From: Cellulomonas sp. KH9
GTDB taxonomy: Bacteria > Actinomycetota > Actinomycetes > Actinomycetales > Cellulomonadaceae
Assembly: GCF_900114185.1 (NCBI RefSeq)
Contig: NZ_FOSE01000002.1
Span: forward strand, 187,909 to 251,908
DNA: 64,000 nt
Reading direction: 5' to 3'
In this document: one piece after another, positions 35,672-43,770 of the stretch
How the letters are laid out: each line of letters begins with the position of its first letter
How positions within the stretch are numbered: the first letter of the stretch is position 1
Program-made: the position numbers and the translations under genes
The notes under the pieces: model-generated
What the model was told of the DNA's origin: nothing
Database searches by the model: none
What the model saw: the letters and a program-made list of their open reading frames with translations, nothing else

Positions 35672-36736
35672 GTGACCAAGACACGTGTGATCGGTCTGGA
35701 CATCGGGACCACGCATGTCCGCGCTGCCGAGCTGGAGTTCGGGAACGGAGGACCGTCGCTGACCGCGCGGCCCCGCCTGGTTCGGCTCGGCGTCGCGCAG
35801 CTTCCCCCGGGGGCGGTCCGGGAGGGCGAGGTGGTCGAACGCCAGACGGTGGGCAGCGCGATCAAGCGACTCTGGACCGAGCAGAAGTTCAGCCACAAGA
35901 ACGTCGTGCTGGGAATCGGTAACCAGCGCGTCGTCGTGCGTGACCTCGACCTTCCGGCCATGCCGATCGCACAGGTGCGATCGTCGCTGCCGTTCCAGGT
36001 GGCGGATCTGATCCCGGTGGCGGTCGACGATGCCATCCTCGACTACCTGCCCACCGGCGTCCGGCAGTCCGAGGGTGGTGACGTCATGCAGGGTCTGCTG
36101 GTCGCGGCGACCAAGGACACGGTGACCGCGAACACGGCGGCCGTCGAGGTCGCCGGGCTCCGGCCGGTCATTGTCGACCTCAGCGCCTTTGCGCTCTCGC
36201 GTGCCATGGCACGGGGCGAGGCACTGGAGCACACGGTGGCGGTCGTCGACGTCGGTGCGCGGGTCACGACGGTGGCGGTCGTGGCGCGCGGTGTGCCGAG
36301 GATGATCCGCATGCTGCCGTCGGGAGGCCAGGACGTCACGGAGGCAGTAGCCGCGGCCCTGCAGATCCCGCTCGACCAGGCGGAGATCGCGAAGCGCGGA
36401 ATCGGCGTGGGATTTGCGACCGCACCGGAGCACGAGCGGGCGGCCGAACAGATCACGACCGTCGTGTCGGCGCTCATCGAGGCGATCCGCAACACCATGG
36501 TGTACTACGCGAGCAGCCATCCGGGCGCCGGCGTAGAGCACGTCATGCTGACGGGCGGTGGTTCACAGCTGCCCGGTCTGGGCCAGTACCTCTCGACCGC
36601 GACGCGGCTGCCGGTGAGCGCCGGACAGCCCTTGGACAACCTCGACGTCGAACGCCACGCCGCCTCGCCTCGGCTCGTCGAGGAGCAGTACACGCTCGCG
36701 ATCGCGCTCGGTCTCGCGATGGGAGCGGCCGCATGA
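35672..36736 (+). CDS. pilM: Type IV pilus actin-like protein PilM
   Basis: This 354-residue cytoplasmic protein has the actin-like ATPase fold of PilM: the phosphate 1 motif VIGLDIGTTHVRAAELEF, then VAVVDVGARVTTVAVV, and a late MLTGGGSQLPGL. PilM binds the short N-terminal tail of PilN on the inner face of the membrane and links the motors to the alignment complex. The GTG start follows a GAAGGGA ribosome binding site. The stop overlaps the pilN ATG by 4 bases, giving a pilM-pilN-pilO unit. Confidence 0.95.
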   Translation: MTKTRVIGLDIGTTHVRAAELEFGNGGPSLTARPRLVRLGVAQLPPGAVREGEVVERQTVGSAIKRLWTEQKFSHKNVVLGIGNQRVVVRDLDLPAMPIAQVRSSLPFQVADLIPVAVDDAILDYLPTGVRQSEGGDVMQGLLVAATKDTVTANTAAVEVAGLRPVIVDLSAFALSRAMARGEALEHTVAVVDVGARVTTVAVVARGVPRMIRMLPSGGQDVTEAVAAALQIPLDQAEIAKRGIGVGFATAPEHERAAEQITTVVSALIEAIRNTMVYYASSHPGAGVEHVMLTGGGSQLPGLGQYLSTATRLPVSAGQPLDNLDVERHAASPRLVEEQYTLAIALGLAMGAAA

Positions 36737-37422
36737 GCACGATCCTGACTCGGCAGCGCTCGCCCAAGCGGGTGCCCGCGACGGGGGTCCCGGCGCTGCC
36801 GCAGGTTAACCTCCTGCCCCCGGAAATCGTCGGCAAGCACCGGTTGCGTAGGCTCAAGCGCCGTCTGGTGTTCGTGGTTGCGGCCGTGGTCGCCTTCGCC
36901 GCCGTTGGTTACGGTACGTCGATCGTGTCCCTGACCGAAGCCCGAGCGGAGCAGAGCCGCGCTGAGGCGGAGACGACGCGTCTGCTTCAGCAGCAGGCCA
37001 AGTACTCGGAGGTCCCGCAGGTGCTCGGCGCGCTCGAGCGTGCGACGAGTGCGCGCCTCCTGGGCATGTCCACCGAGGCGCTGTGGGCACCGTACCTGCG
37101 TGCGATCGGCGCGGTGATGCCCGAGGGCGTGGGTCTCACGGGCTTTGCGATGGACGGTGCGACGCCCATGCTGGCGCCGGCACCGCCGGTCAGCCCGCTC
37201 GACGAGCCAGCCGTTGCCACGATCACGTTCGAGGCGAAGGCGCCAACGCTCGTCGACACCGCTGCGTGGATCGACGCCCTCAACGCCATCCCCGGTTTCC
37301 ACGGCGCGTGGGTGAGCAGTGCGTCGCTCGAGGAGTTCGACGGCCAGCCGGTGTACGGATACACGAGCCGCGTTCTGGTCTCGGACCAGGCGTACGCCAA
37401 CCGCTTCGCCCCGGAGGGCTGA
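36733..37422 (+). CDS. pilN: Type IV pilus alignment protein PilN
   Basis: This 229-residue single-pass membrane protein carries, in its cytoplasmic tail, VNLLPPEI, the motif that PilM grips. A basic stretch and one membrane helix (about residues 48-66) follow, then a coiled-coil region and an extracytoplasmic ferredoxin-like domain. PilN pairs with PilO to hold the pilus machine together. The ATG overlaps the pilM stop, and pilO begins 2 bases after its own stop. Confidence 0.9.
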   Translation: MSTILTRQRSPKRVPATGVPALPQVNLLPPEIVGKHRLRRLKRRLVFVVAAVVAFAAVGYGTSIVSLTEARAEQSRAEAETTRLLQQQAKYSEVPQVLGALERATSARLLGMSTEALWAPYLRAIGAVMPEGVGLTGFAMDGATPMLAPAPPVSPLDEPAVATITFEAKAPTLVDTAAWIDALNAIPGFHGAWVSSASLEEFDGQPVYGYTSRVLVSDQAYANRFAPEG

Positions 37423-37423
37423 G

Positions 37424-38227
37424 ATGAATGCGAAGTCGACACAGTGGGTCGGGGGCACGGTGGTGCTTTCGGTCCTGATCGCTGCCCTGGCGTGGTTCCT
37501 GGCCATCTCACCGACGCTGACGGCTGCGGCCGCCGCGCGGACCGAGGCCGGTGCGGCAGAGGATCGCAACGTTCAGCTCCAGGCCCAGCTCGACCGGCTC
37601 GTCGAGCAGGCAGCGGGGCTCGATGCGACGAAGGCGGAGCTCGCGGGCATCGGGCGTCAGATCCCGAGTGAGGCTCAGCTTGCTGAATACGTGCGCGCCC
37701 TCCAGTCGACCGCCGAGGAGACCGGTGTCACCGTGGTGACGCTCGACGCTGCGCTCCCGGAGACCATCGCGCCCGCGGCGTTGCCGGAGCAGGTCGCCCC
37801 GTCCGAGGGCGAGGCCGGGGAGGCCACCGAGCCGCCGGCTGCGGAAGGGACAGAGGGAACCACCGGGGCATCGGTGGCGGTAGGACCCGTGGAGGGTTTC
37901 GCGGGCGTCTCCTTGACCATCACGGCTGTCGGCCCGGTGTCGAACGTGTTTGCCTTCATCGAGCGTGTGCAGACTGGGAACGAGCGACTCTTCCTCGTCA
38001 CCAAGTACACCGCCAAGGGACTGCAGGCGGCGGAGGCCGCAAATGGTCGACCCGCTGTTGGCCAAGGCGACGTCGAGCTGGTGCTCACGGGCTTCGTCTA
38101 CGTGCTGAGCGCCACCGCTGGCGCGTCCTCGGGCGCCGAGCCGACCGAGTCGCCTGAGCTCGCGCCGCTGCCCGCCGGCAAGGAGCCCCGCATCGCGGTC
38201 GAGTCGTCGGAGGGTGTCGTCAGCTGA
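37424..38227 (+). CDS. pilO: Type IV pilus alignment protein PilO
   Basis: This 267-residue protein has an N-terminal membrane helix (about residues 9-28), a helical coiled-coil segment with many Ala, Glu and Gln, and then a C-terminal ferredoxin-like domain of the PilO type. Between them lies an acidic Pro/Glu/Ala/Thr-rich linker near residues 120-150 that looks disordered. A second low-complexity acidic stretch ends the protein. Sequence similarity in this family is weak, so the name rests mainly on topology and on the pilM-pilN-pilO order. No PilP lipoprotein or PilQ secretin gene follows, as expected for a monoderm. A 14-bp hairpin comes next. Confidence 0.87.
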   Translation: MNAKSTQWVGGTVVLSVLIAALAWFLAISPTLTAAAAARTEAGAAEDRNVQLQAQLDRLVEQAAGLDATKAELAGIGRQIPSEAQLAEYVRALQSTAEETGVTVVTLDAALPETIAPAALPEQVAPSEGEAGEATEPPAAEGTEGTTGASVAVGPVEGFAGVSLTITAVGPVSNVFAFIERVQTGNERLFLVTKYTAKGLQAAEAANGRPAVGQGDVELVLTGFVYVLSATAGASSGAEPTESPELAPLPAGKEPRIAVESSEGVVS

Positions 38228-38244
38228 CGCCCCTGCGGCCGTTC

Positions 38245-38276
38245 GTGGCCCGCGCGACACGCGTCGCGCGGGCCAC
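38245..38276 (+). terminator. 14-bp perfect hairpin ending the pilus cluster
   Basis: GTGGCCCGCGCGAC (38245-38258) and GTCGCGCGGGCCAC (38263-38276) pair exactly around an ACGC loop, 17 bases after pilO. It marks the right boundary of the pilus transcription unit. Confidence 0.78.
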
Positions 38277-38282
38277 CGTCGC

Positions 38283-38306
38283 GTCCGAGCGTCCGAGCGT
38301 CCGAGA
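38283..38306 (+). repeat. Three tandem 8-bp units
   Basis: GTCCGAGC, GTCCGAGC and GTCCGAGA follow each other directly in the pilO-aroC gap. No function is apparent. Confidence 0.6.
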
Positions 38307-38362
38307 GTTCGGCATGCCGGACACCGCGACGTGGCTGGCGGACCACGTGAAAGGATCCCCTC

Positions 38363-39580
38363 ATGCTCCGATGGTTGACGTCCGGTGAGTCGCACGGTCC
38401 CGCGCTCGTCGGCATCCTCGACGGTCTGCCTGCCGGCGTGCAGGTGCAGACCTCCGACGTCCAGGCCGCGCTCGCGCGGCGTCGTCTCGGGTACGGGCGC
38501 GGTGCGCGCATGAAGTTCGAGCAGGACGCGGTGCGTCTGCTGGGCGGCGTGCGGCACGGCCTGACGCAGGGCGGTCCGGTCGCGATCGAGGTCGCCAACT
38601 CCGAGTGGCCCAAGTGGGCCGACGTGATGTCGGCCGACCCGGTGCCGCCGGAGGCGCTGACGGTCGACGCCGGGACCGGTGACGCGCGGGAGATCGCCCG
38701 GAACCGCCCGCTGACGCGTCCTCGCCCGGGTCACGCCGACCTGGTCGGCATGCGGAAGTACGGCTTCGACGACGCGCGCCCGGTCCTGGAGCGCGCGTCG
38801 GCCCGCGAGACGGCCACGCGCGTCGCGCTGGGCACGGTCGCCGCGGCGTTCCTCGAGCAGGTCGCCGGGGTGCGGCTGGTGTCGCACGTCGTGGCGATCG
38901 GCCCGGTCGCGGTCCCCGAGGACGCACCGGCCCCGACGCCGGACGACGTCGCGACGCTCGACGCCGACCCGGTGCGGTGCTTCGACCCGGCCACCAGCGC
39001 GGCGATGGTGGCCGAGATCGACCAGTGCCACAAGGACGGCGACACGCTCGGTGGCGTCGTCGAGGTGCTGGTCCACGGGCTGCCGTCGGGCATCGGCACG
39101 TACGTGCAGGCCGACGGCCGCCTCGACGCGCGGCTCGCGGCCGCGCTCATGGGGATCCAGGCGATCAAGGGCGTCGAGGTCGGCGACGGGTTCCGCACGG
39201 CCACCCGCCGCGGCTCGCAGGCGCACGACGAGATCGAGCGCGACGCCTCGGGTCGGATCGTGCGACGCACCAACCGCGCCGGTGGCATCGAGGGCGGCAT
39301 GTCGAACGGCGAGGTCGTGCGCGTGCGCGCGGCGATGAAGCCGATCTCGACGGTGCCGCGCGCCCTGGCGACGGTCGACACCGCGACGGGGGAGCCGGTC
39401 ACGGCGCACCACCAGCGGTCCGACGTGTGCGCGGTCCCGCCGGCGGCCGTCGTGGCCGAGGCGATGGTCGCGCTCGTCGTGGCGCAGACGCTGCTGGAGA
39501 AGACCGGTGGCGACAGCGTCGCCGAGGTCCGCCGCAACCTCGAGGCCTACCTCGACGCGGTCCCTGAGCTGCTGAGCTGA
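38363..39580 (+). CDS. aroC: Chorismate synthase
   Basis: This 405-residue FMN-dependent enzyme makes chorismate from 5-enolpyruvylshikimate 3-phosphate. Family signatures are [18 protein letters not shown] at the N-terminus, the [20 protein letters not shown] region (the basic, flavin-binding site), and [20 protein letters not shown]. Length is typical of actinobacteria. The ATG has a GAAAGGA ribosome binding site. It restarts the shikimate gene run after the pilus cluster and is followed by a terminator-like hairpin and then aroK. Confidence 0.97.
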   Translation: MLRWLTSGESHGPALVGILDGLPAGVQVQTSDVQAALARRRLGYGRGARMKFEQDAVRLLGGVRHGLTQGGPVAIEVANSEWPKWADVMSADPVPPEALTVDAGTGDAREIARNRPLTRPRPGHADLVGMRKYGFDDARPVLERASARETATRVALGTVAAAFLEQVAGVRLVSHVVAIGPVAVPEDAPAPTPDDVATLDADPVRCFDPATSAAMVAEIDQCHKDGDTLGGVVEVLVHGLPSGIGTYVQADGRLDARLAAALMGIQAIKGVEVGDGFRTATRRGSQAHDEIERDASGRIVRRTNRAGGIEGGMSNGEVVRVRAAMKPISTVPRALATVDTATGEPVTAHHQRSDVCAVPPAAVVAEAMVALVVAQTLLEKTGGDSVAEVRRNLEAYLDAVPELLS

Positions 39581-39590
39581 CCGGGGGAGC

Positions 39591-39619
39591 GAGCCGCGCG
39601 GTCCCGCACCGCGCGGCTC
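39591..39619 (+). terminator. 12-bp perfect hairpin between aroC and aroK
   Basis: GAGCCGCGCGGT (39591-39602) and ACCGCGCGGCTC (39608-39619) pair around CCCGC, 10 bases after the aroC stop. Together with the separate aroK promoter it splits aroC from aroKB. Confidence 0.7.
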
Positions 39620-39664
39620 CCTGCCCGTCCGCTGGACGGCGCGGGGCGCCGCCACCCGCGCGAC

Positions 39665-39670
39665 TAGGCT
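39665..39670 (+). promoter_or_regulatory. -10 element of a probable leaderless aroK-aroB transcript
   Basis: TAGGCT is followed by exactly 7 bases and the aroK GTG at 39678, with no ribosome binding site. It lies after the aroC hairpin. Confidence 0.5.
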
Positions 39671-39677
39671 GCCGCCC

Positions 39678-40241
39678 GTGCCCTCTGCAACCCCCACCCC
39701 CGGTCCCCGCCTCGTGCTGGTCGGCCCCCCGGGCGCCGGCAAGTCGACCGTCGCTGCCGCGCTGGCCCGGCGCTGGCAGCTGGCGGTCCGCGACACCGAC
39801 ACGGACGTCGAGACGCTCGCGGGCAAGTCCGTCGCCGACGTGTTCGTCGAGGACGGTGAGCCGCACTTCCGCGAGCTGGAGCGCGCCGCGGTGGCGACGG
39901 CCCTGGCGGAGCACGACGGCGTCCTGGCGCTCGGCGGCGGGGCGGTGCTGCACGACGGCACCCGCGCGGCGCTGCGGGACTACCGCGACGCCGGCGGTGT
40001 GGTCGTCTTCCTCGACGTGAGCCTGGCGCACGCCGCGCCGCGCGTCGGGCTCAACCAGTCGCGCCCGCTGCTCGTCGGCAGCCCGCGCGCGCAGTGGCAG
40101 GCGCTCATGGACGCCCGGCGTCCGGTCTACGAGGAGGTCGCGACGGTGCGGGTGTCGACGGACGGGCGCACGCCCGCCGAGGTGGCGGTGGCGGTCGAGG
40201 ACGCGCTGGGCGCACCGTCGGCCACGGGGTCCGACGCGTGA
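39678..40241 (+). CDS. aroK: Shikimate kinase
   Basis: This 187-residue P-loop kinase phosphorylates shikimate at the 3-position. Walker A is GPPGAGKST at about residues 16-24, followed by the shikimate-binding RDTDTDVE and the Gly-rich [18 protein letters not shown]. The lid Arg is in the [15 protein letters not shown] region. The GTG start has no ribosome binding site but an ideally spaced -10, suggesting leaderless initiation. It overlaps aroB by 4 bases. Confidence 0.95.
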   Translation: MPSATPTPGPRLVLVGPPGAGKSTVAAALARRWQLAVRDTDTDVETLAGKSVADVFVEDGEPHFRELERAAVATALAEHDGVLALGGGAVLHDGTRAALRDYRDAGGVVVFLDVSLAHAAPRVGLNQSRPLLVGSPRAQWQALMDARRPVYEEVATVRVSTDGRTPAEVAVAVEDALGAPSATGSDA

Positions 40242-41362
40242 GCGGCGGCGAGGCCGTCGTCACGGTCGCGGGGGAACAGCCCTACGACGTCGTCATCGGC
40301 CGGCACCTGCTGGGCCACCTGCCGGCGATGCTCGGCGAGGGTGTGCGCCGCGTGCTCGTCGTGCACCCGGCCGCGCTGGCGACGTCCGCGGAGACGGTGC
40401 GCGAGGACCTGGTCGCCGCGGGGTACGAGGTGTACCTGGCGCAGGTGCCGGACGCCGAGGAGCAGAAGACCGCGCAGGTCGCGGCGTTCTGCTGGGGCGT
40501 GCTGGGGCAGGCGGACTTCACCCGCACCGACGCCGTCGTGGGCCTGGGCGGGGGAGCGACGACCGACCTCGCCGGGTTCGTCGCGGCCACCTGGCTGCGC
40601 GGCGTGCGCGTCGTGCAGGTGCCCACCACGGTGCTGGGCATGGTCGACGCCGCCGTGGGCGGTAAGACCGGCATCAACACCGCCGAGGGCAAGAACCTCG
40701 TCGGCGCGTTCCACCCGCCGGCCGGTGTGCTGTGCGACCTGGCCGCCGTGGAGTCGATGTCCCCGTACGACTTCGTCGCCGGGCTCGCGGAGATCGTCAA
40801 GTGCGGGTTCATCGACGACCCGCGGATCCTCGAGCTCGTCGAGGAGAACACCGCGCTGCTGCGCGACCCGGTCGCGGCCGCGTCGTCGCCGGTGCTGGCC
40901 GAGCTGGTCGAGCGCGCCGTGCGCACCAAGGCCCGCGTCGTGGGGCAGGACCTGCGCGAGGCCGGGCTGCGCGAGATCCTCAACTACGGGCACACGTTCG
41001 GGCACGCCGTCGAGCACGTCGAGCGGTACCGCTGGCGGCACGGGGCCGCGGTGTCCGTGGGCATGGTGTTCGTCGCGGAGCTCGCGCGTCTGGCCGGCCG
41101 CCTCGACGACGACGTCGTCGCACGGCACCGCAGCGTCCTGACGGCGCTCGGTCTGCCGACCGGGTACCGGGGCGACCGGTGGGACCAGCTGCTCGCCGCG
41201 ATGCGGCGGGACAAGAAGACGCGCGGGGACCTGCTGCGGTTCGTCGTGCTGGACGGCCTGGCCCGGCCCGCACGCCTGGAGGGCCCGGACCCGACGCTGC
41301 TGGCCGCCGCGTACGCGGAGATCGCGACCGAGCCGGAGCGGGGCACCGGCATCCTGCTCTGA
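40238..41362 (+). CDS. aroB: 3-Dehydroquinate synthase
   Basis: This 374-residue NAD- and metal-dependent enzyme converts DAHP to 3-dehydroquinate, an early shikimate-pathway step. Signatures are [20 protein letters not shown] (NAD-binding), [20 protein letters not shown], and the metal-site histidines in [13 protein letters not shown], with [11 protein letters not shown] between them. The GTG start lies within the aroK stop, so the two are coupled. Length is normal. No aroQ/aroD gene is adjacent. Confidence 0.96.
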   Translation: MSGGEAVVTVAGEQPYDVVIGRHLLGHLPAMLGEGVRRVLVVHPAALATSAETVREDLVAAGYEVYLAQVPDAEEQKTAQVAAFCWGVLGQADFTRTDAVVGLGGGATTDLAGFVAATWLRGVRVVQVPTTVLGMVDAAVGGKTGINTAEGKNLVGAFHPPAGVLCDLAAVESMSPYDFVAGLAEIVKCGFIDDPRILELVEENTALLRDPVAAASSPVLAELVERAVRTKARVVGQDLREAGLREILNYGHTFGHAVEHVERYRWRHGAAVSVGMVFVAELARLAGRLDDDVVARHRSVLTALGLPTGYRGDRWDQLLAAMRRDKKTRGDLLRFVVLDGLARPARLEGPDPTLLAAAYAEIATEPERGTGILL

Positions 41363-41390
41363 CCCTTGTGACGGCTCCTACAACATCCAG

Positions 41391-41425
41391 ACCTTGTGGT
41401 GTGCCGAACAAGGTGGCAGTCTTGT
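41391..41425 (+). promoter_or_regulatory. Dyad operator upstream of the SatD-like gene
   Basis: ACCTTGT (41391-41397), ACAAGGT (41408-41414) and CTTGT (41421-41425) form overlapping inverted repeats just before the ATG at 41429. A further CCTTGTG lies at 41363-41369. The clustering suggests binding by a dimeric regulator, possibly the SatD-like protein itself. Confidence 0.55.
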
Positions 41426-41428
41426 GCC

Positions 41429-42040
41429 ATGTTCGTCCTCACCATCGACCAGCGGGGCAGTCGCACCGGCACCGACCGCGTCCCGGAGCTGCTGGCCGAC
41501 CTCGCCGACGTCCCCGTGGTCCGCGGGTTCGAGCGCACGGTCGGTGACGAGGTCCAGGGCGTGCTCGACGACCCGGACGTCGTCGTCGACACCGCGCTGC
41601 GCGTGCTCCGGGACGGTGGGTGGAGCGTGGGCATCGGTGCCGGCGCCGTCGACGAGCCGCTGCCGGCCTCACCACGTGAGGGCGCCGGTCCCGCGTTCGT
41701 GCTGGCGCGCGAGGCGGTCGAGGCGGCCAAGAGCCGGCAGCGGCCCGTCCCGCTGGCGGTGCGCGGTGCGGACCCGCAGGCCGCCGCCGACGCCGACGGC
41801 GTCCTCGTGCTCCTCGGCGCCGTGACCGTCCGACGCACCCCGGCCGGCTGGGCGGCGGTCGACGCACTGCGCGCCCGTGGCGCCACCGCTCGCGACGACG
41901 CCCCCGCGCAGGACGTCGTCGCGACGGCGCTCGGGGTCACCCAGCAGGCCGTGAGCCAACGCCTGCGGACCGCGCTGTGGGCCGAGGAGGTCGCCGTGCG
42001 CCCGGCTGCGGCGCGCCTGTTGACGCGCGCGGCCGGGTGA
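41429..42040 (+). CDS. SatD-like DNA-binding protein
   Basis: This 203-residue protein has the SatD-type N-terminal region (LTIDQRGSR, then ERTVGDEVQGVLDD and GAVDEPLP) and a C-terminal helix-turn-helix (DVVATALGVTQQAVSQRL, about residues 160-177). The function of SatD in most bacteria is unresolved. The HTH and the palindromes immediately upstream suggest autoregulation. The ATG at 41429 starts the conserved part. The membrane protein gene that follows 16 bases later is a probable functional partner. Family assignment is from recognition of the N-terminal motifs and was not searched. Confidence 0.75.
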   Translation: MFVLTIDQRGSRTGTDRVPELLADLADVPVVRGFERTVGDEVQGVLDDPDVVVDTALRVLRDGGWSVGIGAGAVDEPLPASPREGAGPAFVLAREAVEAAKSRQRPVPLAVRGADPQAAADADGVLVLLGAVTVRRTPAGWAAVDALRARGATARDDAPAQDVVATALGVTQQAVSQRLRTALWAEEVAVRPAAARLLTRAAG

Positions 42041-42049
42041 CGTCAGGGT
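42020..42049 (+). promoter_or_regulatory. Candidate internal promoter before the SatD-partner membrane gene
   Basis: TTGACG (42020-42025), 18 bases, CAGGGT (42044-42049), 7 bases and GTG 42057 have the right geometry for a leaderless start. The -10 lacks the first T, so it is weak. Confidence 0.3.
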
Positions 42050-42056
42050 CGGTCCC

Positions 42057-42488
42057 GTGCACCCCGCCCTCGTGGCCGGCATCTGGGCCGGCGCCCTGCT
42101 CGTGTCCGCCCTCGGCGGCTGGCTCGTCACCCGCGTGGTGCTGCGCCTCGCGTCGCGCTCCCGGGACGCCGGCCGGCGCCGCGGCTCCCACGGCCCGGTG
42201 CTGCTCGAGCCCCTGCGGGTCAGCGACGGCCCGAACGGGGAGGGCGCGCAGATCGTCCTGCGCGGCGGGACGTGGATCGGCGTCCTGGAGCGGCTCGCCG
42301 TGACCGGCAGCCTGCTGGCGGGGGTCCCCGAGGGGGTCGCGGTCGTGGTCGCCGTCAAGGGCCTGGGCCGTTACCCCGAGCTGCGGGAGAACCCCGGCGC
42401 CTCGGAGCGCTTCGTCATCGGCACCCTCGCCTCGCTGCTGTGGTCGGCGGTCTGCGGGCTGGCGGCCGTGCGCCTGCTGCTCACCTGA
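42057..42488 (+). CDS. Small integral membrane protein, SatD-associated
   Basis: This 143-residue protein has an N-terminal membrane helix (about residues 4-28), a polar middle, then LRGGTWIGVLERLAVTGSLL and VAVKGLGRYPELRE, and a C-terminal helix (IGTLASLLWSAVCGLAAVRL). The KGLGRYPEL motif is one I recognise from membrane proteins next to SatD-like genes in actinobacteria and firmicutes. Its function is unknown. The GTG start lies 16 bases after the SatD-like gene, probably the same unit. No signal peptide cleavage site is clear. Confidence 0.7.
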   Translation: MHPALVAGIWAGALLVSALGGWLVTRVVLRLASRSRDAGRRRGSHGPVLLEPLRVSDGPNGEGAQIVLRGGTWIGVLERLAVTGSLLAGVPEGVAVVVAVKGLGRYPELRENPGASERFVIGTLASLLWSAVCGLAAVRLLLT

Positions 42489-42536
42489 CGCCCCGCCGGA
42501 TCGGGGCCCCCGTGGGTGCACCCCCGGCGCGGGCGC

Positions 42537-42590
42537 TAGGATGGTCGACGGCCTGCGGCCGGTCCGTGCACCTGGTGCACCGGTCCGGCC
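42537..42590 (+). promoter_or_regulatory. efp promoter -10 and leader hairpin
   Basis: TAGGAT (42537-42542) fits the -10 consensus and would start a leader of about 170 bases. A long imperfect hairpin follows, with GGCCGGTCCGTGCACC (42557-42572) against its near-complement (42574-42590). The rest of the 231-base gap, up to the GGGAG before efp, holds no gene I can see. Confidence 0.45.
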
Positions 42591-42719
42591 GGGCGAAGCG
42601 AGCCGGACACGGTGGGGTGACCCGCCCGTCGGCTCCGTGGCCGGCAGCCGTCCCGCGGGGCGCTGTGCTCCGGACGCGCCGCACGGCGCGCACCACCACC
42701 GACCGGGAGAACGACGCTC

Positions 42720-43283
42720 GTGGCGACCACCAACGACCTGAAGAACGGCATCGTGCTGCGGATCGACGGCCAGCTGTGGACCGTCGTGGAGTTCCAGCAC
42801 GTCAAGCCCGGCAAGGGTGGCGCGTTCGTGCGCACCAAGCTGAAGAACGTGCTGTCGGGCAAGGTCGTCGACAAGACCTTCAACGCCGGCATCAAGGTCG
42901 AGACGGCGAACGTCGACAAGCGCGACATGCAGTACCTGTACAAGGACGGCGACGACTTCGTGTTCATGGACACGGACACGTACGACCAGCTCCACGTGCC
43001 GGCCGCCACCGTCGGCGACGCCGCGAACTTCATGCTCGAGTCGCAGACCGCGCTGGTCGCGACCAACGAGGGTGTCCCGCTGTACGTCGAGCTGCCGCCG
43101 TCCGTGGTGCTCGAGGTCACGTACACCGAGCCCGGCCTGCAGGGCGACCGCTCGTCGGCCGGCACCAAGCCCGCCACGCTCGAGACCGGCTACGAGATCC
43201 AGGTGCCGCTGTTCCTCGAGGCCAACACCAAGGTCAAGGTCGACACCCGCGACGGGTCGTACCTCGGCCGCGTGAACGACTGA
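42720..43283 (+). CDS. efp: Elongation factor P
   Basis: This 187-residue translation factor relieves ribosomes stalled on polyproline. Three OB-like domains are present. The loop that reaches the peptidyl-transferase centre is [16 protein letters not shown], with the Lys at the position that is modified in some bacteria. No EpmA or YmfI modification gene is nearby. The C-terminal signature [20 protein letters not shown] is intact. The GTG start has a GGGAGAA ribosome binding site. nusB follows 1 base after the stop. The window encodes several Pro-rich proteins (DUF349, PilT extension) that could be EF-P clients. Confidence 0.96.
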   Translation: MATTNDLKNGIVLRIDGQLWTVVEFQHVKPGKGGAFVRTKLKNVLSGKVVDKTFNAGIKVETANVDKRDMQYLYKDGDDFVFMDTDTYDQLHVPAATVGDAANFMLESQTALVATNEGVPLYVELPPSVVLEVTYTEPGLQGDRSSAGTKPATLETGYEIQVPLFLEANTKVKVDTRDGSYLGRVND

Positions 43284-43284
43284 C

Positions 43285-43701
43285 GTGGGCGCCCGGACCA
43301 AGGCGCGCAAGCGCGCGCTGGACGTGCTGTTCGAGGCGGAGCAGCGGGACCTGCCCGTCGCGGAGCTCCTGTCGCGCCGCGTCGTGGAGCCGGGTGCCGA
43401 GACGTCGCTGCCGCAGTACTCCGTCGACATCGTCGAGGGCGTCCTGGCGCACGCCGAGCGCATCGACGAGCTGCTGGCGACGCACGCGCACGGCTGGACG
43501 GTGGCCCGCATGCCGGCGGTCGACCGCGCGCTGCTGCGCATCGGCACCTGGGAGGTCCTCTGGAACGACGACGTCCCGGACGCCGTCGCGGTCGACGAGG
43601 CCGTCTCCCTGGCGCGCGAGCTGTCGACCGACGACTCGCCGGCCTTCGTCAACGGCCTGCTCGGCCGCATCGTGGCGCTGAAGCCCACGCTGCTGGCCTG
43701 A
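43285..43701 (+). CDS. nusB: Transcription antitermination factor NusB
   Basis: This 138-residue all-helical RNA-binding protein joins NusE (S10) on boxA of rRNA leaders to prevent early termination. Family features are ARTKARKRALDVLFEAEQRD at the N-terminus, the MPAVDRALLRIGTWEVL segment, and the closing SLARELSTDDSPAFVNGLLG. The GTG starts 1 base after efp, so the two are coexpressed. A bidirectional hairpin follows. In Streptomyces bldD comes next; here the opposite strand carries a GGDEF-EAL gene instead. Confidence 0.95.
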   Translation: MGARTKARKRALDVLFEAEQRDLPVAELLSRRVVEPGAETSLPQYSVDIVEGVLAHAERIDELLATHAHGWTVARMPAVDRALLRIGTWEVLWNDDVPDAVAVDEAVSLARELSTDDSPAFVNGLLGRIVALKPTLLA

Positions 43702-43735
43702 CCCGCCGGCGGCCCGCAGCGCCGCACGCTTCACC

Positions 43736-43770
43736 CGACGCCCGGGCACCTCACAGGTGCTCGGGCGTCG
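43736..43770. terminator. Bidirectional hairpin between nusB and the GGDEF-EAL gene
   Basis: CGACGCCCGGGCACCT (43736-43751) and AGGTGCTCGGGCGTCG (43755-43770) pair over 16 bases with one G-U wobble. The stem overlaps the stop codon of the convergent GGDEF-EAL gene, so it can end transcription from both sides. Confidence 0.75.

Noticed and set aside
38283..38306. CRISPR-like array
   Set aside because: Only three 8-bp units with no spacers; a simple tandem repeat.
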